Of a stretch of DNA of 64,000 nucleotides, positions 24,311-33,336 are shown in pieces. The stretch is from Myxococcus qinghaiensis (GTDB taxonomy: Bacteria > Myxococcota > Myxococcia > Myxococcales > Myxococcaceae): assembly GCF_024198215.1 (NCBI RefSeq), contig NZ_JAKCFA010000001.1, positions 62,001 through 126,000 on the forward strand, read 5' to 3'. The notes under the pieces are model-generated. The model ran no database searches. It saw nothing but the letters and a program-made list of their open reading frames with translations, and had not been told where the DNA came from. The number at the start of each line of letters is the position of its first letter. Positions within the stretch are counted from its first letter, which is position 1. The position numbers and the translations under genes were made by a program.

Positions 24311-26197
24311 CTAGATACCCCTCACCCGGGGAGAACCGAACTCACGGTAGCCCGGAGGACGCCCGTCAGCGCCCGTGGGCAGCGGATTGATACCCGGCTT
24401 CTCCCGGTCCGGCGGAGAGGCCTTGTCCCAGTTGAACTCGGCGAACTCGGCGACCTTGCCGGACAGCTCGCGCCACACGTCCCGCGCGGAGGTCCAGGCC
24501 GGCGCCTCGCCGCCCACCTCGCGCGTCAGCTCCGCGACCCACTTCCAGCCCGGAATCACGTCGCCCTTGGGCGGGTACGCCTTGCGGAAGCGCTGGGTGA
24601 TGCCGTCCATCTGCGTGAAGGAGCCCTCGTCCTCGATGTGAATCGAGGCGGGCAGGAGCACCGTCGCCTGCGCCGTCACCGGCGACTCGTTCTTCTCCTG
24701 CACCACGAAGACCTCCAGCTTGGAGGCCGCCTGGGCGAAGGCCGCCACGTCCCCCGGCACCTCGGTGCCGATGGCGTAGAGCGCCTTGACCTGGCCCTTG
24801 TCCAGGGCGGCCGTCAGCGCCTCGAAGGTCTCCACCTTCAGGCCCAGGCCCTTGGCGATCCACTCCAGGCCCTTGCGGTTGGGGTTCTTGTCCGCCGTCT
24901 TCAGGAAGTGGTCCGACTTGCCCGCCGGACGACCGCCCACGTAGACGGTGGAGATGCCCAGCGTGGCCTTGGCGAAGGTGAGGCCCGCCAGGAGATCCTC
25001 GTTGGAGGACACCGGCGAGGCGAGCACCGCGAGCTTGCTGCTGCCCACCAGCGGCTTGAGCGCCTTGGCGGCGGCCTGCGCGGCCTCCTTGCGCGTCACC
25101 ACCGGCACCGCCTCGGAGGCGGCCTGACCCGTGGCGCGGCCAATCCTCGCCTGGAGCACGCGGCCCAGGTTGAAGGACTTGTACATGAGCCGGCCCTGGT
25201 CACACATCCAGCTCTTGTTGATCTCCTCGTTCTCACGAGGACGGATGCGGTAGGTGTCCTGCGACATCCAGTCCGCGTACGTGTTGCAGCCCTTCGCGCA
25301 GCCCGTGCAGATGGACGGGGTGGCGGAGAGGAACCACGCGCGCGCCTTGAAGCGGAAGTCGCGGCTGAGCAGCGCGCCCACCGGGCAGACGTCCACGGTG
25401 TTCATCGAGTAGTCGCTGTCCAGCTCGTTGCCCGGGAACACGTCGATGCGCTCGTGGCTGCCGCGGCCGAACACGCCCAGCTGCGGCTCCTTGGCCACTT
25501 CGTTCATCACGCGCACGCAGCGGGTGCACATGATGCAGCGCTCCTGGTCCAACACGACGCGCGGCCCCAGCACCTTGCGCTTGTTCTTCAGGGCCTTGCC
25601 GCCCTCCAGGCGCGAGGGGCGGTAGTCGTACTTCATGTAGTAGTCCTGCAGCTTGCACTCACCGGCCTGGTCGCAGATGGAGCAGTCGACCGGGTGGTTG
25701 AGCAGCAGGAACTCCATCACCGCGCGCTGCTGCTCCTTCACCTTGGGGGTCGTCGTCTTCACGACCACGCCCTCGGCGAGCGGCGTCTGGCACGCGGGCA
25801 CCATCTTGGGCGCGTTGGACGCCTCGATGAGGCAGATGCGGCAGTTGGCCGCGATGGAGAGGCGCGGGTGGTAGCAGTAGTACGGAATCTCCGAGCCGAC
25901 CGACTTGGCCGCCTCGATCATGTTCGTCCCCGGCTTCACGACGACTTCCTTGCCGTCGATGGTGCAGGTGACGAAGCCCGGGTTCTTGGGCGCGGGCTTG
26001 GGCGGCGGGCCCGGAGGGGCGGCGGCCTTGGGCGGAGGCGTGACGCTGCTCGCCGCCGCGGGAGGCGTGTCCATCTTCGGACCGGCCGGAGGGTTGGAGG
26101 GCTCGGGACCGATCTTCGCCGCGGGGGTGTCCGTGGGCGCGCCCTTGGGGGGCGGCTGCGCGTCACCGGTCGGCTTCTTCGTGTCGTCGTTGCTCAC
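24311..26197 (-). CDS. nuoG: NADH-quinone oxidoreductase subunit G
   Basis: NuoG carries several Fe-S clusters of the peripheral arm. A [2Fe-2S] domain (YYCYHPRL, NCRICL, Cys in PACQTP), the HPVDCSICDQAGEC cluster motif (His plus three Cys) and the CIMCTRC ferredoxin motif appear in order. CTGCAKGC follows, the position of the extra N7-type cluster, and then the molybdopterin-fold remnant. The length of 628 residues is typical outside enterics (908 in E. coli). Residues 1-73 form a Pro/Ala/Lys-rich extension before the first conserved strand, which the usual family does not have. The start overlaps the nuoD stop by four bases. Confidence 0.93.
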   Translation of the reverse strand: MSNDDTKKPTGDAQPPPKGAPTDTPAAKIGPEPSNPPAGPKMDTPPAAASSVTPPPKAAAPPGPPPKPAPKNPGFVTCTIDGKEVVVKPGTNMIEAAKSVGSEIPYYCYHPRLSIAANCRICLIEASNAPKMVPACQTPLAEGVVVKTTTPKVKEQQRAVMEFLLLNHPVDCSICDQAGECKLQDYYMKYDYRPSRLEGGKALKNKRKVLGPRVVLDQERCIMCTRCVRVMNEVAKEPQLGVFGRGSHERIDVFPGNELDSDYSMNTVDVCPVGALLSRDFRFKARAWFLSATPSICTGCAKGCNTYADWMSQDTYRIRPRENEEINKSWMCDQGRLMYKSFNLGRVLQARIGRATGQAASEAVPVVTRKEAAQAAAKALKPLVGSSKLAVLASPVSSNEDLLAGLTFAKATLGISTVYVGGRPAGKSDHFLKTADKNPNRKGLEWIAKGLGLKVETFEALTAALDKGQVKALYAIGTEVPGDVAAFAQAASKLEVFVVQEKNESPVTAQATVLLPASIHIEDEGSFTQMDGITQRFRKAYPPKGDVIPGWKWVAELTREVGGEAPAWTSARDVWRELSGKVAEFAEFNWDKASPPDREKPGINPLPTGADGRPPGYREFGSPRVRGI

Positions 26198-27453
26198 TGC
26201 TCGACCTCGCCGCCAATCATGTTGATGGTGTCAAACGTGGGGATGAGGTCCGCCAGCATCTTCCCCTCGATGATATGGGGCACCGCCGCGAGCACCGGGA
26301 AGCCCGGGGCGCGCACATGGACCTTGTACGGACGACCGCGCCCGTCGCTCACCAGGTACCAGCCCAGCTCGCCGTTCGAGGCCTCGGTCGCGTCGTAGCA
26401 CTCGCCGGGCGGCACCTGGATGCCCTCCATGACGAGCTTGAAGTGCGCCATCACGCCCTCGATGGTGCCGTAGACCTCCGGCTTGGGCGGCAGCGCGATG
26501 CGCCAGTCGTCCACGATGATGGGGCCTGCGGGGATGGTCTCCAAGGCCTGGCGGATGATGCTGATGGACTGACGCATCTCCTCCATGCGGACGAGGTAGC
26601 GGTCGTAGTTGTCGCCGTGCTCGCCCACCGCGACGCTGAAGTTGAAGCGCTCGTAGACCCAGTAGGGGTGCGCCTTGCGCAGGTCATGGTCGATGCCGCA
26701 CGCGCGCAGCGCCGGGCCCGTCCAGCCGTAGTCGATGGCGTCCTCGGCGGAGATGACGCCGGTGTTCTTGGTGCGGTCCACGAAGATGCGGTTGCGCGTG
26801 AGCAACCCGTCCATCTCCACCAGGAGCTCCTCGGTGCGAGTGAGCGTCTTGTGGACCTTGTCCGCCCAGCCCTCGGGCAGGTCGCGGTTGATGCCACCCA
26901 CGCGGCCGAAGCTGGTGGTGAGGCGCGCGCCGGTCAGCTCCGTGACGCGGTCCTGGAGGAGCTCGCGGGCCTCCATGCCGTAGAGGAACGGCGCGAAGCC
27001 GCCCATCTCCAGGCCGGTGGCGCCCACGCACGTCAGGTGGTCCGTCAGCCGGTGCAGCTCGCTGCCGATGACGCGGATGTACTGGGCGCGCTCCGGAATC
27101 TCCAGGCCGATGAGCTTCTCCACGGCGTTGAGGAAACCGAAGTTGTTCATCATCGCGGACAGGTAGTTGAGCCGGTCCGTGTACGGCAGGCACTGCGTCC
27201 AGGTGACGTTCTCGCAGCTCTTCTGGAAGCCGCGGTGCAGGAAGCCGATTTCAGGGTCGATCTTGACGATGGTCTCGCCGTCCAGCTCCACCTTCAGCCG
27301 CACGGTGCCGTGCGTGGCCGGGTGGGACGGGCCCATGTTGATGACCATGTGCTTGCTTTGGAGGTGGGCCTCCAGCTCCGAGCCCTCCGGCGGCAGCGAG
27401 CCGTCGGTGTCCGGATTGTGGCCCTTCGCATCAAACGTGTGGCTGTCGGCCAT
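26194..27453 (-). CDS. nuoD: NADH-quinone oxidoreductase subunit D
   Basis: NuoD is the 49-kDa subunit that forms the quinone-reduction site with NuoB. The hallmark INMGPSHPATHGTVRLKVELDG begins at about 38, followed by IDPEIGFLHRGFQK and TWTQCLPYTDRLNYLSAM. The C-terminal GEVEQ end is normal. The length of 419 residues is typical. It is a separate gene, unlike the NuoCD fusion of E. coli. ATG 27453 lies 14 bases after the nuoC stop. Confidence 0.95.
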   Translation of the reverse strand: MADSHTFDAKGHNPDTDGSLPPEGSELEAHLQSKHMVINMGPSHPATHGTVRLKVELDGETIVKIDPEIGFLHRGFQKSCENVTWTQCLPYTDRLNYLSAMMNNFGFLNAVEKLIGLEIPERAQYIRVIGSELHRLTDHLTCVGATGLEMGGFAPFLYGMEARELLQDRVTELTGARLTTSFGRVGGINRDLPEGWADKVHKTLTRTEELLVEMDGLLTRNRIFVDRTKNTGVISAEDAIDYGWTGPALRACGIDHDLRKAHPYWVYERFNFSVAVGEHGDNYDRYLVRMEEMRQSISIIRQALETIPAGPIIVDDWRIALPPKPEVYGTIEGVMAHFKLVMEGIQVPPGECYDATEASNGELGWYLVSDGRGRPYKVHVRAPGFPVLAAVPHIIEGKMLADLIPTFDTINMIGGEVEQ

Positions 27454-27467
27454 GGTGTCTGTCGTCC

Positions 27468-28001
27468 TCAGGAGTGCCCGCTGGTGCCGGGACCGCGGAA
27501 GATGTCCTTGATGGGGCGCTCAGGGATGAGCGGCTGCCGGTCTCGCAGCGCGTAGTCCTTGCGCAGCGGGTGGCCCTGGAACTCGTCGTACAGGAGGATG
27601 CGGCGCAGGTCCGGGTGGCCCTCGAAGCGGATGCCGTAGAAGTCGAAGGTCAGCCGCTCCCACCAGTTGGCGCCCCGGTACAGCGGCACCAGCGAGGGGA
27701 TGACCGGCTGGTGCTCGCTCACGCGCACCTTGAGCCGAACGTGCTCATGGCGCTTGAACGAGTACAGGAAGTAGACGACCTCGAAGCGAGGGTCGTTCTC
27801 CGCCAGGTGCAGCCGGTCCACGCCGTCGATGGAGCCGAAGAGCTTGAACTCCAGCTCCGCGTCGTTCTTGAGGAACGCGGCGACCTTCGGGAGCGAGTCG
27901 GGATGGATCACGGCCCAGGCGCCACCGGCCCGGTCCACATAACGCTCCACCACCGCCTCGGGAAAGTGGGCGGAGACCCTGTCCAACGCGAAAGTGCTCA
28001 A
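27468..28001 (-). CDS. nuoC: NADH-quinone oxidoreductase subunit C
   Basis: NuoC is the 30-kDa subunit of the peripheral arm. The conserved NWWERLTFDFYGIRFEGHPDLRRILL block is at about 115-140, followed by GHPLRKDY. I place the start at TTG 28001 (LSTFALDRVSAHFPE), giving about 177 residues. The open frame reaches TTG 28067, but a near-consensus promoter occupies that stretch, so the longer start is unlikely. The ribosome site is weak. It is the first gene of the nuoC-D-G-H-I transcript. Confidence 0.9.
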   Translation of the reverse strand: MSTFALDRVSAHFPEAVVERYVDRAGGAWAVIHPDSLPKVAAFLKNDAELEFKLFGSIDGVDRLHLAENDPRFEVVYFLYSFKRHEHVRLKVRVSEHQPVIPSLVPLYRGANWWERLTFDFYGIRFEGHPDLRRILLYDEFQGHPLRKDYALRDRQPLIPERPIKDIFRGPGTSGHS

Positions 28002-28037
28002 GGGGGACCCAATGACTGAGGGAGAAGAATCCGCGGC

Positions 28038-28067
28038 TTTATAAGGAGCCCAGAAGGGGGGCGTCAA
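28038..28067 (-). promoter_or_regulatory. Strong sigma-70-like promoter of nuoC-D-G-H-I
   Basis: On the minus strand, TTGACG (28067-28062) and TATAAA (28043-28038) are separated by 18 bases. TATAAA is five-of-six consensus in a very GC-rich region. The predicted start is near 28031, about 30 bases before the TTG start of nuoC. Confidence 0.7.
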
Positions 28068-28165
28068 CGTAAACCCTCAACCATGTAGGCCACTTAGGAA
28101 GCCCAGAAGCCCGCGTTGCGCACGCGGCGTCCGAGCGGGCACGTGGATCGCTGTCCCGGAGGAAT

Positions 28166-29473
28166 TCAGGCCGCCGAGCCCGGGGTGCTGACGAGCGAGG
28201 GGGCCAGCGGCAGGGGGACGAAGGTGGCCACCGGCCGGCTCTTGCCGGGCACCAGGGACTGGGTGATGGCCTCCCAGTGGAAGAGGGGGCCCACCTGCTC
28301 CCGGGTGGCCTCCGAGACGAGCACCGGGACGCCCACCCGCTTGGTCAGCCCCTCAATCCGGCTGGCCAGGTTCACCGTGTCGCCGATGGCCGTGTAGTCC
28401 AGGCGCCGGGTCGTGGAGCCGACGTTGCCGAGGATGACGGGGCCGGTGTGCACGCCGACCCCCATCCGGATGGCGGGAGCCCCCTGGAGGGCCCGCTCCG
28501 CGTTGAACCCCTCCAGCTCCTTCACCAGGTCCAGGGCGCAGTTCACCGCGCGGGCGGCGTGCCCGGCGTCCGCCAGCGGAGCGCCGAAGTACACCATGAG
28601 TGCGTCCCCGATGAACTTGTCGAGCGTTCCTCCGTGGCGGAATACCACCTCCACCATCCGGCCATAGTAGGCGTTGAGGAGCTTGACGACTTCGCCCGGG
28701 GGGAGGCGCTCGCTCATGGAGGTGAAGTCGCGGATGTCGGCGAAGAGGACGGTGACTTCGCGCAGCTCGGGCTCGGGGGAGGCCAGGCGCTGGAGGCGCT
28801 CGGCGACGGCGGGGGCGAAGTAGCGACCCAGGCGAGCGCGCTTGAGCTCCTCCTCCGAGACGGCGGCGGAGAGGGCGCGGATGCGGTTGAGCAGGTGGCG
28901 AGCGCCGGCGGCGGCCACGGAGAGCATGACGACGGAGGCCAGCTGGGCGCCGATGCCAATGCCGGCCTGGTGCTGGAGGGCCATCTCCGCCACGGCGGCG
29001 AAGGCGGTGACGACGAGCGTCACCGTGTTGCGCAAGGACAGCGCGGCGAGGATGACCAGCACCGCGAAGATGCCGAGCGTGAAGCCGGCGACGCCTCCGG
29101 GGGAGGGGGACACCGGAATCGCCTGGCTCTGGAGCCAGTACACCGCCGGCACGTCGATGAAGGCCACGGACATGCCGGCCCAGCGCACCGCGCGCGGCGA
29201 GCGGGCCACCGCCACCCACACCGCCGCGGTGCAGAGCCAGTAGATGGAGAGGGGGCGGAGGTACTCGACCCAGTCCGGCTTGCCCGCGACCAGGCCGAGG
29301 ATGGCTGACATCACGAGCATGACGGAGACGGCGACGAAGCGGATTCGCGAGAGCTGGCGCGCGTTGCGTCGCCGCTCGTCGTCGAGCGCCCGGTTCACCG
29401 AGTCCTGGATGCCTTCTGGCGCGTTGGACCTCAGGGCCTCACCCCCAACTCCACCCTTCTGCTGCCCGCGCAT
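28166..29473 (-). CDS. Membrane-bound adenylate/guanylate cyclase
   Basis: A 435-residue class III cyclase. Five or six hydrophobic segments (about 44-195) form an N-terminal membrane domain. A HAMP-like linker ([19 protein letters not shown]) follows, then the catalytic domain (about 235-420). Asp246 (FADIRDFT) and Asp290 ([11 protein letters not shown]) are the metal ligands. Asn368 and Arg372 (VNLASR) are the transition-state residues, so all key residues are present. The product could be cAMP or cGMP. It lies between the two halves of the nuo locus, downstream of nothing on its strand, and diverges from the gene at 29564. Confidence 0.88.
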   Translation of the reverse strand: MRGQQKGGVGGEALRSNAPEGIQDSVNRALDDERRRNARQLSRIRFVAVSVMLVMSAILGLVAGKPDWVEYLRPLSIYWLCTAAVWVAVARSPRAVRWAGMSVAFIDVPAVYWLQSQAIPVSPSPGGVAGFTLGIFAVLVILAALSLRNTVTLVVTAFAAVAEMALQHQAGIGIGAQLASVVMLSVAAAGARHLLNRIRALSAAVSEEELKRARLGRYFAPAVAERLQRLASPEPELREVTVLFADIRDFTSMSERLPPGEVVKLLNAYYGRMVEVVFRHGGTLDKFIGDALMVYFGAPLADAGHAARAVNCALDLVKELEGFNAERALQGAPAIRMGVGVHTGPVILGNVGSTTRRLDYTAIGDTVNLASRIEGLTKRVGVPVLVSEATREQVGPLFHWEAITQSLVPGKSRPVATFVPLPLAPSLVSTPGSAA

Positions 29474-29563
29474 CTTGCCCCGTCTCGACGTCGCTCGCAC
29501 CTTCCGGGCCGGAAAGGCTCCGGTCCTCGCGAGCGTGTCGCGTTGCGGTATACACGGGGACGC

Positions 29564-31705
29564 ATGGCTGAGCCCGTTCCCCCTCATCCGCTCCGTTCGC
29601 TCGGTTGGCGCCTCGTGTTGGGCGCGGGCCTGGGCCTGGTGTTGTTCGCCGTGGAGTCCTGGCTGCTCTTGCGCTCGGGGCTGGTCGGCGTGGACATCAA
29701 CGTGGACGGGCCCTACGCGGCGCTGTCGGCGGCGGTGCGGCCGATTCTGCCCGGCCTGCTGCTGCGCGTCGCGGCCGTCTACATGGCGGCGGGAGGCGTG
29801 CTCGCGGGCGTGGCCTGGGGCCTGGCGCGCATCTGGGGACGCAGTGGCGTGGGGGCGACGGTGCTGGGCTGGTGCGTGCTCGTCCTGTTGCTGGCGTGGG
29901 ACCGGGCCATCGCCCGTCCGGCCCTCTTCGACGACCTGCCCGTGGTGCGTCCGGTGCTGGCGTGGCTGGTGGACCATGGCGCGCCGTGGCATCCGCGCGC
30001 GGCGGCGGTGGTGCTGGCGGTGGTGCACATCGCGGCGCTCCTGGCTCGGCTGCCGACGTGGAAGCGGCGCCTCCAGGCGGGCGCGGGGCTCCTGGCCGGG
30101 GTGGCGGTGCTGTTCGTCGCGGGGCGGATGGAGGGGGGCGGGGCGCATGACGCGAAGCCTCCGCTGGTGGTGCTCATCGGCATCGATGCCTTCCGACCGG
30201 ACCGGCTGCGGACGCTGGGCGGCACCGGTGAGGTGGCGCCTCACGTGGACCGCTTCGTCGCGGACTCCACGCTCTTCACCCGCGCGTACACGCCGGTGGC
30301 GCAGACGGAGCCCGCGTGGCGCTCGCTGCTCACCGCGCGCTGGCCGCACGAGACGGGCGTGCGCTACGCGCTGACGTCCGAGTCGCGCATGAAGCTGCAG
30401 CCCACCTTCCCGGAGTCCTTCGCGCGGGCGGGGTGGCGCACGGTGTTCGCCACGGATTGCTCGCGCTTCCACGCGGAGGGGCCGTCCTCGGGTTTCGCCA
30501 CCCGGTTGCAGCCGCCTCGGGGCGCGGTGAACTTCCTCCTGGAGAAGCTGCGCTACCGCGCGCTCGGCGTCTTCGCGGACCATTCCGTCGGTGCCGCGTG
30601 GGTGCCGGAGTTCATCGACAACCGCGCGCTGGCCGGCATCCATGACCCCATGGGCTATGCGGAGCGATTGACGTCCACGCTGCTGGACGAGGCGAGCCAG
30701 GGCCCCACGCTGTTCGCCTTCCACGCCACCGCCGCGCACTTTCCGGGCGACCCCGTCCATCCCTTCTACCGGCGCTTCGTATCGCCGTCCGAGCCCCTGG
30801 AGCGACGGCTGCGCATGCACTTCGCCCCGGTGTCTCCAGGCGCGAAGGGCGGGTGGAGTCGCGACGGCGCGGAGGCGCTCTACGACGAGCTGATTGCCCA
30901 GGCGGACGCGCAGGTGGGGATGCTGCTGGACGCGCTGCGACGCTCGGGGCGCTACGACGACGCGCTCATCGTCCTCATCTCGGACCACGGCGAGAGCTTC
31001 CACGAGGACAGGCCGGACCTCGCGGGCGCCACCCCCGTGCATGGCGCGCGGCTGACCGACTTGGAGAACCGCATCCTGTTCGCGGTGAAGCCTCCCAAGG
31101 GGCGCTTCGCCGCGCCCGCGACGTCGGACGCGCTGGTGCGCCTGGTGGACGTGGGGCCCACGTTGCTGGAGCTGTCGAGCCTGCCCGCGCTGACGGGGGT
31201 CGCCGGCGTGTCGCTGGCGCCGCTCCTGCGCGGGGAGTCGCCGCCGCCGCTGAACCTGTACGCGGAGACGGGCTTCACGCATGTCTCGCCGGAGGTGTTC
31301 GACTCGGGGCACTGGCCCGGCGCGCCGCGTGCGTTCGACGCGTACCGCATTCGCCCGGACGGCGTGGTGGAGCTGGGTGACGCGGCGCACGACGCCGTGG
31401 TGCTGGAGAAGGACCGGGGCGCGTTCGACGGAGCGCGCTGGTGGGTGGACCGCCCCCAGGCGGACGGCACCTTGCTGCGGGTGTGCACGGGCGACTGTGA
31501 AGGGCTGGACGCGCTGTCGCTGGAGTCGTGGCTGGACACGGTGCGAGGACGGACGCCGGAAGGTGACTCGCGTAAAGTCGCCGGCCATGTCGACGACTCC
31601 AGACGCCCCGTCTCTCCAGGAACAGTACGCCCCCCACAACAGCTGCTTCGGCTGCGGCCCGGCCAACACCCAGGGCCTGCGCATCCGCAGCCGCGCGGAG
31701 GGTGA
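29564..31705 (+). CDS. Membrane sulfatase / alkaline-phosphatase-superfamily protein
   Basis: The start at ATG 29564 gives 713 residues. Four or five N-terminal membrane helices (about 15-195) precede a periplasmic hydrolase domain (about 200-600). [14 protein letters not shown] supplies the first metal Asp and [12 protein letters not shown] a second site. The nucleophile position reads [20 protein letters not shown]. It has Thr and no Cys, so it is not a formylglycine sulfatase and is closer to phosphoethanolamine- or glycerophosphate-transferase relatives. The last 40 residues read through the start of the next gene in another frame, an unusual 119-bp overlap. Confidence 0.75.
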   Translation: MAEPVPPHPLRSLGWRLVLGAGLGLVLFAVESWLLLRSGLVGVDINVDGPYAALSAAVRPILPGLLLRVAAVYMAAGGVLAGVAWGLARIWGRSGVGATVLGWCVLVLLLAWDRAIARPALFDDLPVVRPVLAWLVDHGAPWHPRAAAVVLAVVHIAALLARLPTWKRRLQAGAGLLAGVAVLFVAGRMEGGGAHDAKPPLVVLIGIDAFRPDRLRTLGGTGEVAPHVDRFVADSTLFTRAYTPVAQTEPAWRSLLTARWPHETGVRYALTSESRMKLQPTFPESFARAGWRTVFATDCSRFHAEGPSSGFATRLQPPRGAVNFLLEKLRYRALGVFADHSVGAAWVPEFIDNRALAGIHDPMGYAERLTSTLLDEASQGPTLFAFHATAAHFPGDPVHPFYRRFVSPSEPLERRLRMHFAPVSPGAKGGWSRDGAEALYDELIAQADAQVGMLLDALRRSGRYDDALIVLISDHGESFHEDRPDLAGATPVHGARLTDLENRILFAVKPPKGRFAAPATSDALVRLVDVGPTLLELSSLPALTGVAGVSLAPLLRGESPPPLNLYAETGFTHVSPEVFDSGHWPGAPRAFDAYRIRPDGVVELGDAAHDAVVLEKDRGAFDGARWWVDRPQADGTLLRVCTGDCEGLDALSLESWLDTVRGRTPEGDSRKVAGHVDDSRRPVSPGTVRPPQQLLRLRPGQHPGPAHPQPRGG

Positions 31706-32063
31706 CCTCGTCGTCGCCGAGTGGACGCCCTCCGAGCACCACCAGGCGTTTCCCGGCGTGCTCAACGGCGGCATCATCGGCGCGCTGCTGGACTGTCACT
31801 GCAACTGGACGGCGGCCTGGCACCTGATGAAGGCGCAGGGCGCGTCCTCGCCGCCGTGCACCGTGACGGCCGACTACTCCATCACCCTCAAGCGCCCCAC
31901 GCCGATGACGGGGCCGGTGCGGCTGGAGGCGAAGCCGGTGGAAATCAAAGGCGACCGCGCCATCATCGAGGGCACGCTCACCGCCGGCGGCAAGGTGACG
32001 GCGCTGTGCCGGGGCACCTTCGTCGCGGTGAAGGAAGGCCACCCCGCGTACCACCGCTGGTGA
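31587..32063 (+). CDS. PaaI-like hotdog-fold thioesterase
   Basis: The 158-residue protein has the hotdog-fold signature: a [15 protein letters not shown] terminus and [16 protein letters not shown] (about 58-73), the helix with the catalytic region. Two long beta strands close with [14 protein letters not shown]. PaaI-type enzymes hydrolyse acyl-CoA or aryl-CoA thioesters in the cytoplasm. ATG 31587 lies inside the 3' end of the sulfatase gene. No signal or membrane segment is present. The substrate is not evident. Confidence 0.8.
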   Translation: MSTTPDAPSLQEQYAPHNSCFGCGPANTQGLRIRSRAEGDLVVAEWTPSEHHQAFPGVLNGGIIGALLDCHCNWTAAWHLMKAQGASSPPCTVTADYSITLKRPTPMTGPVRLEAKPVEIKGDRAIIEGTLTAGGKVTALCRGTFVAVKEGHPAYHRW

Positions 32064-32146
32064 CGGTGGAAACACCAGGGGCCCCGACGCCACCCCTGGG
32101 AAGGGGAGGCACGCGGGACCCCGGGAGCACGGCGGAGGCTTGAGGA

Positions 32147-32710
32147 CTACTTGCCCATGGAGATGAGCAGGTCGTGCCGGGCGGCCGTCTGGTTGGGCTG
32201 GTCGCGGTCCGCGATGCGGTGGACCTGGTTGGCGATCTTGTCCTGGAGGAGCATGAGGCCGTCCAGCACCTGCTCCGGACGCGGAGGGCAGCCGGGGATG
32301 TAGACGTCCACCGGGAGGATGCGGTCGATGCCCTGGAGCACCGCGTAGTTGTCGTAGAAGCCGCCCGAGGACGCGCACACGCCGAAGGACACGACCCACT
32401 TGGGCTCGGTCATCTGCTCGTACACGCGCTTGAGGATGGGGGCCTGCTTCAGGTTGATGGTGCCCACCACCATCAGCAAGTCCGCCTGACGCGGCGAGAA
32501 GCGGGGGAACTCGGCGCCGAAGCGCGCGATGTCGTGACGGCTGGCCGCCACGGACATGTACTCCATGCCGCAGCAGGCGGTGGCGTACGGGTAGGTGAAC
32601 AGCGAGTACTTGCGGGCCCAACCCAGGCCCTTGGAGACCATCCGCTGGAAGAAGCCCATGGCCTCGTCGCGGCGGGTCGTCAGCACTGGAGCGATGTCTG
32701 CATCAGCCAT
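32147..32710 (-). CDS. nuoB: NADH-quinone oxidoreductase subunit B
   Basis: NuoB holds the terminal [4Fe-4S] cluster N2 that reduces quinone. The paired cysteines in [11 protein letters not shown] (about 45-55) and the later FGVCASSGG and [15 protein letters not shown] cysteines are the N2 ligands. The 187-residue length is typical. It follows nuoA with only six bases between. The nuoC-D-G-H-I block lies about 4 kb further along, interrupted by three unrelated genes. Confidence 0.95.
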   Translation of the reverse strand: MADADIAPVLTTRRDEAMGFFQRMVSKGLGWARKYSLFTYPYATACCGMEYMSVAASRHDIARFGAEFPRFSPRQADLLMVVGTINLKQAPILKRVYEQMTEPKWVVSFGVCASSGGFYDNYAVLQGIDRILPVDVYIPGCPPRPEQVLDGLMLLQDKIANQVHRIADRDQPNQTAARHDLLISMGK

Positions 32711-32716
32711 GATGTC

Positions 32717-33088
32717 TCAGCTCTCCCAATCCAGGGCGCCCTTTTTCCAGACGTAGATGAGGCCCACCACGAGGGTCACCGCGAAGACGAGCATCTCCAC
32801 GTACCCGAACCAACCGAGCGCCTGGAAGTTCACCGCCCACGGGTACATGAACACGGCTTCCACGTCGAACACGATGAACAACAACGCGACGACGTAGAAC
32901 TTCACGGCGAAGCGCTGGCGCGCCGGGCCGCTCGACTCGGAGCCGGCCTCGAAGGCGGTCGACTTGATGGCGCTCGGGCGACTGGGCCCGAGCAGCGAGG
33001 TGATGAAAGGAATCGCGACGCCCATGATGCCGGCCAACAGCAGCACCACCGCCAGGGGCAGGTAGGGCGAGAGGGGAGAGGGAGTCAT
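32717..33088 (-). CDS. nuoA: NADH-quinone oxidoreductase subunit A
   Basis: NuoA is a small three-helix membrane subunit of complex I. The 123 residues show helices at about 6-28, 65-85 and 93-113, with the conserved loop AFEAGSESSGPARQRFAVKFYVVALLFIVFDVE, whose acidic residues are characteristic. ATG 33088 lies nine bases after a -10 box, so the transcript is predicted to be almost leaderless. No Shine-Dalgarno sequence is visible. Confidence 0.94.
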   Translation of the reverse strand: MTPSPLSPYLPLAVVLLLAGIMGVAIPFITSLLGPSRPSAIKSTAFEAGSESSGPARQRFAVKFYVVALLFIVFDVEAVFMYPWAVNFQALGWFGYVEMLVFAVTLVVGLIYVWKKGALDWES

Positions 33089-33097
33089 CGCGCGCGG

Positions 33098-33127
33098 AAC
33101 CTAATGACACCGGCCTTGCCATGTCAA
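33098..33127 (-). promoter_or_regulatory. Promoter of nuoA-nuoB
   Basis: On the minus strand, a perfect TTGACA (33127-33122) and TAGGTT (33103-33098) are 18 bases apart. Only nine bases separate the -10 box from the nuoA ATG. Confidence 0.65.
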
Positions 33128-33256
33128 AGGGAAACTCCCCCCTGCTCGGTGTCGCAACCCCTTGAGATGACGATGAAAAGCAGGGCGTGTCGAAGCAGGC
33201 GGCGAGCAGGGGGCCTTTGGCTGCCTCCCCGCACGTCCCGAGAGCGGCGGGCTCGT

Positions 33257-33286
33257 TTGACGCTTCCTGGGACGCACGCCTACCGT
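33257..33286 (+). promoter_or_regulatory. Candidate promoter of the chemoreceptor gene
   Basis: TTGACG (33257-33262) and TACCGT (33281-33286) are 18 bases apart. The start codon is 50 bases beyond the -10 box. The -10 match is modest (TAxxxT), like the other promoters seen in this window. Confidence 0.4.
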
Positions 33287-33336
33287 CGGGCGGCGCCGGT
33301 GGCCGGCGATCAGCGCATCACCTGGGAGATGACGGT

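Noticed and set aside
28166-31777. Single 1200-codon minus-strand frame
   Set aside because: Only the part up to 29473 has cyclase similarity and a signal-like start; the rest is the antisense of the sulfatase-like gene and has no similarity.
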